DNA of 6,910 nt from an uncultured Ectothiorhodospiraceae bacterium. GTDB taxonomy: Bacteria > Pseudomonadota > Gammaproteobacteria > UBA6429 > Thiohalophilaceae. The notes below the pieces were generated by a model. It was not told the origin of the DNA. It saw only the letters and a program-made list of their open reading frames with translations, and did not search any database. Shown in pieces: positions 5,571 to 6,910 of the stretch (within the stretch, counting starts at the first letter, position 1; the number at the start of each line of letters is the position of its first letter). A program made the translations under genes and the position numbers. The stretch is from contig CAMYMO010000432.1 of assembly GCA_947259425.1 (NCBI GenBank), positions 1 through 6,910 of the forward strand, in the 5' to 3' direction.

Positions 5571-5851
5571 ATTTTATATTTTAATTCCGCTTCTATCAGC
5601 GTTCTAAGCTTGTCACGGCAATTAGTTTTCTTACAGTCTTTCGCATAGCGGCAGTCCAGTTCAACATTTATCACGAAATCATCTGCAACATCCAGCATGC
5701 AAACCAACGCGGCTTCTTCTCGCTCTGTTTTAGTTTTGGCCTGTTGTAATAGTTTAATAGTACTGTATCCATCTACAAAACGTTTTTTAGCAAAGTCTGC
5801 GATATGATCAAAATCGTAGTGTCCAAAACAACCCGGATTATGCTTGGCCAT
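5555..5851 (-). CDS. Small Cys-containing protein, candidate FNR-regulated
   Basis: A 98-residue, probably cytoplasmic protein of unknown function; no signal peptide or membrane helix. Order of features: N-terminal KHNPGCFGHYDF (C8), a helical stretch ADFAKKRFVDGYSTIKLLQQ, an EREEAALVCMLDVADD segment (C51), then a cysteine cluster C67-x5-C73-x4-C78 (CRYAKDCKKTNCRDKL), and a Lys-rich end with C98. Clustered cysteines next to basic residues suggest a metal- or redox-active site, but the spacing is not a standard zinc finger. The start ATG 5851 has AAGGTGG at 5866-5860 with an 8-base gap, so the in-frame ATG at 5875 is less likely. Upstream lie an FNR/ANR-like box and a matched -10 element, so I infer expression under low oxygen. 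The minus-strand neighbour 4894-5451 follows after 103 bases. Confidence 0.8.
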   Translation of the reverse strand: MAKHNPGCFGHYDFDHIADFAKKRFVDGYSTIKLLQQAKTKTEREEAALVCMLDVADDFVINVELDCRYAKDCKKTNCRDKLRTLIEAELKYKIKNQC

Positions 5852-5859
5852 AGTGCTTA

Positions 5860-5866
5860 CCACCTT
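5860..5866 (-). promoter_or_regulatory. Shine-Dalgarno deciding the start at 5851
   Basis: Minus-strand AAGGTGG (5866 to 5860) lies 8 bases before ATG 5851. It falls inside the longer version of the frame from 5875, which supports the shorter product. Confidence 0.7.
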
Positions 5867-5894
5867 CAACAACATGAATATTATATCTGCTAAA

Positions 5895-5900
5895 AGTATA
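5895..5900 (-). promoter_or_regulatory. -10 box of the 5555-5851 gene
   Basis: Minus-strand TATACT (5900 to 5895) matches TATAAT at five of six positions. With a start site at about 5888, the 5' leader is 37 bases and contains the Shine-Dalgarno. There is no -35 hexamer at the expected place; instead the FNR/ANR-like palindrome occupies it, as in class II activator-dependent promoters. A perfect TATAAT further downstream (minus strand, 5885-5880) is an alternative, but it also lacks a -35 partner. Confidence 0.55.
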
Positions 5901-5922
5901 ATGCCTTTGTTTGCAGATTAAT

Positions 5923-5936
5923 TTGATGTAGGTCAA
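5923..5936. promoter_or_regulatory. FNR/ANR-like binding site
   Basis: TTGATGTAGGTCAA differs from the FNR/ANR consensus TTGAT-N4-ATCAA at one position (GTCAA in the right half; TTGAC in the left half read on the minus strand), a variant common among natural sites. Its centre (5929.5) is exactly 41.5 bases upstream of the start site predicted from the TATACT -10 box on the minus strand, the classic class II activator position. It is more than 200 bases from the plus-strand gene at 6144, so it most likely serves the minus-strand gene. Confidence 0.68.
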
Positions 5937-6070
5937 TAAAACGAAAACGTTAGATTAGCGTAAGCTGGGAATCACTTTTAGAAACCAAGAATGGTTAACA
6001 TATTATTATATATAGGAAAAAAATAAAGAGTTAAGAGTATGCTAATATACTATACTTAAGAGGATGAAAG

Positions 6071-6098
6071 TCGACATATTTCATAATCATAATATATT
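6071..6098 (+). promoter_or_regulatory. Sigma70-type promoter for the DUF3330 gene
   Basis: TCGACA (6071-6076, five of six matches to TTGACA) and TATATT (6093-6098, five of six to TATAAT) are separated by 16 bases. A start at about 6105 would give a leader of about 39 bases, including the GGGAGG ribosome-binding site at 6132-6137. Confidence 0.55.
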
Positions 6099-6143
6099 AA
6101 CTGCTATTTTTTATCGTAGACTTAAAGGCACGGGAGGTATTCG

Positions 6144-6317
6144 ATGGTTAATTCAGTAAACAATGATGAGAAGACAGTTGAATGTGAAGTTTGTATGAAA
6201 GAAATTCCACGCTCAGAAGCAAAAGTAGAGGAAGCGAGCGATTATGTTGCCCATTTCTGTGGACTTGAATGTTACAATAAATGGAAAAGTGGGCTCAACA
6301 ATAATAATAATGACTGA
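6144..6317 (+). CDS. DUF3330 zinc-ribbon-like small protein
   Basis: A 57-residue protein matching DUF3330, a short proteobacterial family of unknown function. The family core is CEVCMKEIPRSEAKVEEAS, then DYVAHFCGLECYNKW. Two cysteine pairs, C14-x2-C17 and C39-x3-C43, with H37 beside the second, look like a treble-clef or TRASH/MYM-type metal site, so zinc binding is likely. The N-terminal ten residues are a free polar tail, and the protein ends in a run of asparagines (LNNNNND). ATG 6144 is preceded by a clear GGGAGG at 6132-6137 with 6 bases between. The next frame starts inside its last codons (ATG 6310), so the two are probably translated from one message. Relatives are sometimes found in mobile elements, but nothing here marks this copy as mobile. 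Confidence 0.85.
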   Translation: MVNSVNNDEKTVECEVCMKEIPRSEAKVEEASDYVAHFCGLECYNKWKSGLNNNNND

Positions 6318-6510
6318 TAAAAATATAAATAATGCATTGGCTCAATCAAATAATGGTGTGGCAGGTTTAATAGAGGCGGGTGTTGATTTATCAGGTATTA
6401 AACTTGTAACGTTAGCGCCGGATATTCCATTAGACGATTATCAAAATGCTGATTTATGCATTTATTTACAGCCGGATAACGTATGTGGAAATAGAACTAT
6501 ATTTACTTAG
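6310..6510 (+). CDS. 66-residue orphan overlapping the DUF3330 gene
   Basis: An unrecognised small acidic protein. The frame is open from 6244, but the region before 6310 lies within the DUF3330 coding sequence, so ATG 6310, which overlaps the DUF3330 stop by eight bases, is the better start and implies translational coupling. Residues 1-15 are Asn/Gln-rich and polar; then comes VAGLIEAGVDLSGIKLVTLA (about 17-36), possibly a helix and strand, then the acidic DIPLDDYQNADLCIYLQPDN with C50 and C59. No signal peptide or membrane helix. Whether it is expressed rests on the overlap and on the promoter before 6144; there is no separate Shine-Dalgarno of quality. Confidence 0.55.
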   Translation: MTDKNINNALAQSNNGVAGLIEAGVDLSGIKLVTLAPDIPLDDYQNADLCIYLQPDNVCGNRTIFT

Positions 6511-6559
6511 CTAGAGTAAAAGTAGAGTAATGTTAAAGTACGGAATCAAGACATGAAAT

Positions 6560-6605
6560 GTAAACATCTCGTAAAAAATATCTGAATAGTTTACAAACCG
6601 TTTAC
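6560..6605. repeat. GTTTAC repeats upstream of the amidase gene
   Basis: GTAAAC at 6560-6565 is the inverse of GTTTAC at 6589-6594, and GTTTAC recurs directly at 6600-6605, 11 bases (about one helical turn) after the second. The cluster lies 34-79 bases upstream of the amidase ATG and just before its -10-like TATAAT. It may be a regulator binding region. Confidence 0.35.
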
Positions 6606-6626
6606 TAATCTACTGATTATTAAACC

Positions 6627-6632
6627 TATAAT
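6627..6632 (+). promoter_or_regulatory. Perfect TATAAT just before the amidase start
   Basis: TATAAT ends six bases before ATG 6639, so transcription starting about 7 bases downstream would begin at or next to the A of the ATG, giving a leaderless message. There is no Shine-Dalgarno before this ATG, which fits, and no good -35 hexamer at 16-18 bases. In such AT-rich DNA the hexamer may be accidental, with a longer transcript starting upstream. Confidence 0.35.
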
Positions 6633-6638
6633 GTTATT

Positions 6639-6910
6639 ATGAATTTTCCACAAAAAATATTATTGTTACTCATTATTAGTATAATTCCATATGCGATTGG
6701 AAATGAAATGCTAAGTTCTGAGCGAGCAGAATATTCCTGGCATAATTATGATGATTGGTACTATAAGAAATCAAATAATTATAAAGGATGGAAATATATT
6801 GTTCTACATCATTCAGCCACCCAGGCAGGTTCTGTCAACGCATTTCATAATTTTCACACCAAACAAGGTTATGGCGGTATTGCCTATCACTTTGTAATTG
6901 GTAATGGTCA
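6639..6910 (+). CDS. N-acetylmuramoyl-L-alanine amidase (Amidase_2/PGRP type), 3' end cut off
   Basis: Start of a predicted secreted zinc amidase that cleaves the bond between N-acetylmuramic acid and L-alanine in peptidoglycan. Ninety residues are visible and the frame is open at the window edge. Residues 1-21 form a Sec signal (MNFPQKILLLLIISIIPYAI, with likely cleavage after AIG at 21). After a tyrosine-rich linker comes WKYIVLHHSATQAG at 51-64; H57 in the HHSAT motif is the expected first zinc ligand of Amidase_2. The GYGGIAYHFVIGNG segment (77-90) is the typical next block. The remaining ligands and C-terminus lie beyond the window. No Shine-Dalgarno is visible. It stands 128 bases after the orphan gene, so it is likely a separate transcription unit acting in the periplasm on the cell wall. 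Confidence 0.88.
   Translation, partial: MNFPQKILLLLIISIIPYAIGNEMLSSERAEYSWHNYDDWYYKKSNNYKGWKYIVLHHSATQAGSVNAFHNFHTKQGYGGIAYHFVIGNG

Noticed and set aside
6631..6642. Three-codon frame ATG-TTA-TTA-TGA overlapping the amidase start
   Set aside because: Too short to support as a leader peptide; no Shine-Dalgarno and the overlap is probably accidental.

Overview
The window is AT-rich and bacterial. It looks like a chromosomal segment of a Gram-negative proteobacterium, most likely a gammaproteobacterium. The support for this is an outer-membrane phospholipase A with its full catalytic signature, a lipoprotein signal, Sec signal peptides, and AraC/GyrI-like, DUF3175, DUF3330 and host-attachment-type proteins. 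I cannot name a genus. I see no tRNA, rRNA, CRISPR array, insertion sequence or phage gene. It reads as a housekeeping/accessory patchwork of mostly single genes and small conserved proteins of unknown function.

Layout. Plus strand, 1-3495: an OmpLA-type phospholipase (9-896); a small protein with one membrane helix and a cytoplasmic winged-helix-like domain (1068-1526); a lipoprotein-like membrane protein ending in a 35-residue-period duplicated helical motif (1622-2122); a doubtful 34-codon reading frame with an in-frame duplication (2142-2246); an AraC-family regulator with a GyrI-like effector domain (2243-3205); and, overlapping it by a few bases, a DUF3175 protein (3202-3495). Minus strand, 5851-3519: a host-attachment-family protein (3519-3953), a secreted basic protein (4279-4773), a single-pass membrane protein (4894-5451) and a Cys-containing 98-residue protein (5555-5851). 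Plus strand again, 6144-6910: a DUF3330 zinc-ribbon-like protein (6144-6317) overlapped by a 66-residue orphan (6310-6510), then the start of a secreted N-acetylmuramoyl-L-alanine amidase cut by the window end (6639-6910).

The strongest regulatory signal is upstream of the 98-residue Cys protein. An FNR/ANR-like palindrome (5923-5936) is centred exactly 41.5 bp upstream of the start site implied by a TATACT -10 box (5895-5900), which is the geometry of a class II FNR-activated promoter. This suggests that an uncharacterised small protein is induced when oxygen is low. Other non-coding signals are a 7-bp inverted repeat before the 4894-5451 gene, a multi-segment hairpin with a T-tract pointing against the local genes (5522-5570), a TATAGACT direct repeat before the host-attachment gene, and a perfect TATAAT placed so close to the amidase start that its mRNA could be leaderless.

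I did not find a clear new multi-gene system such as a defence island or toxin-antitoxin pair. The novelty here lies in several orphan small proteins and their control regions.
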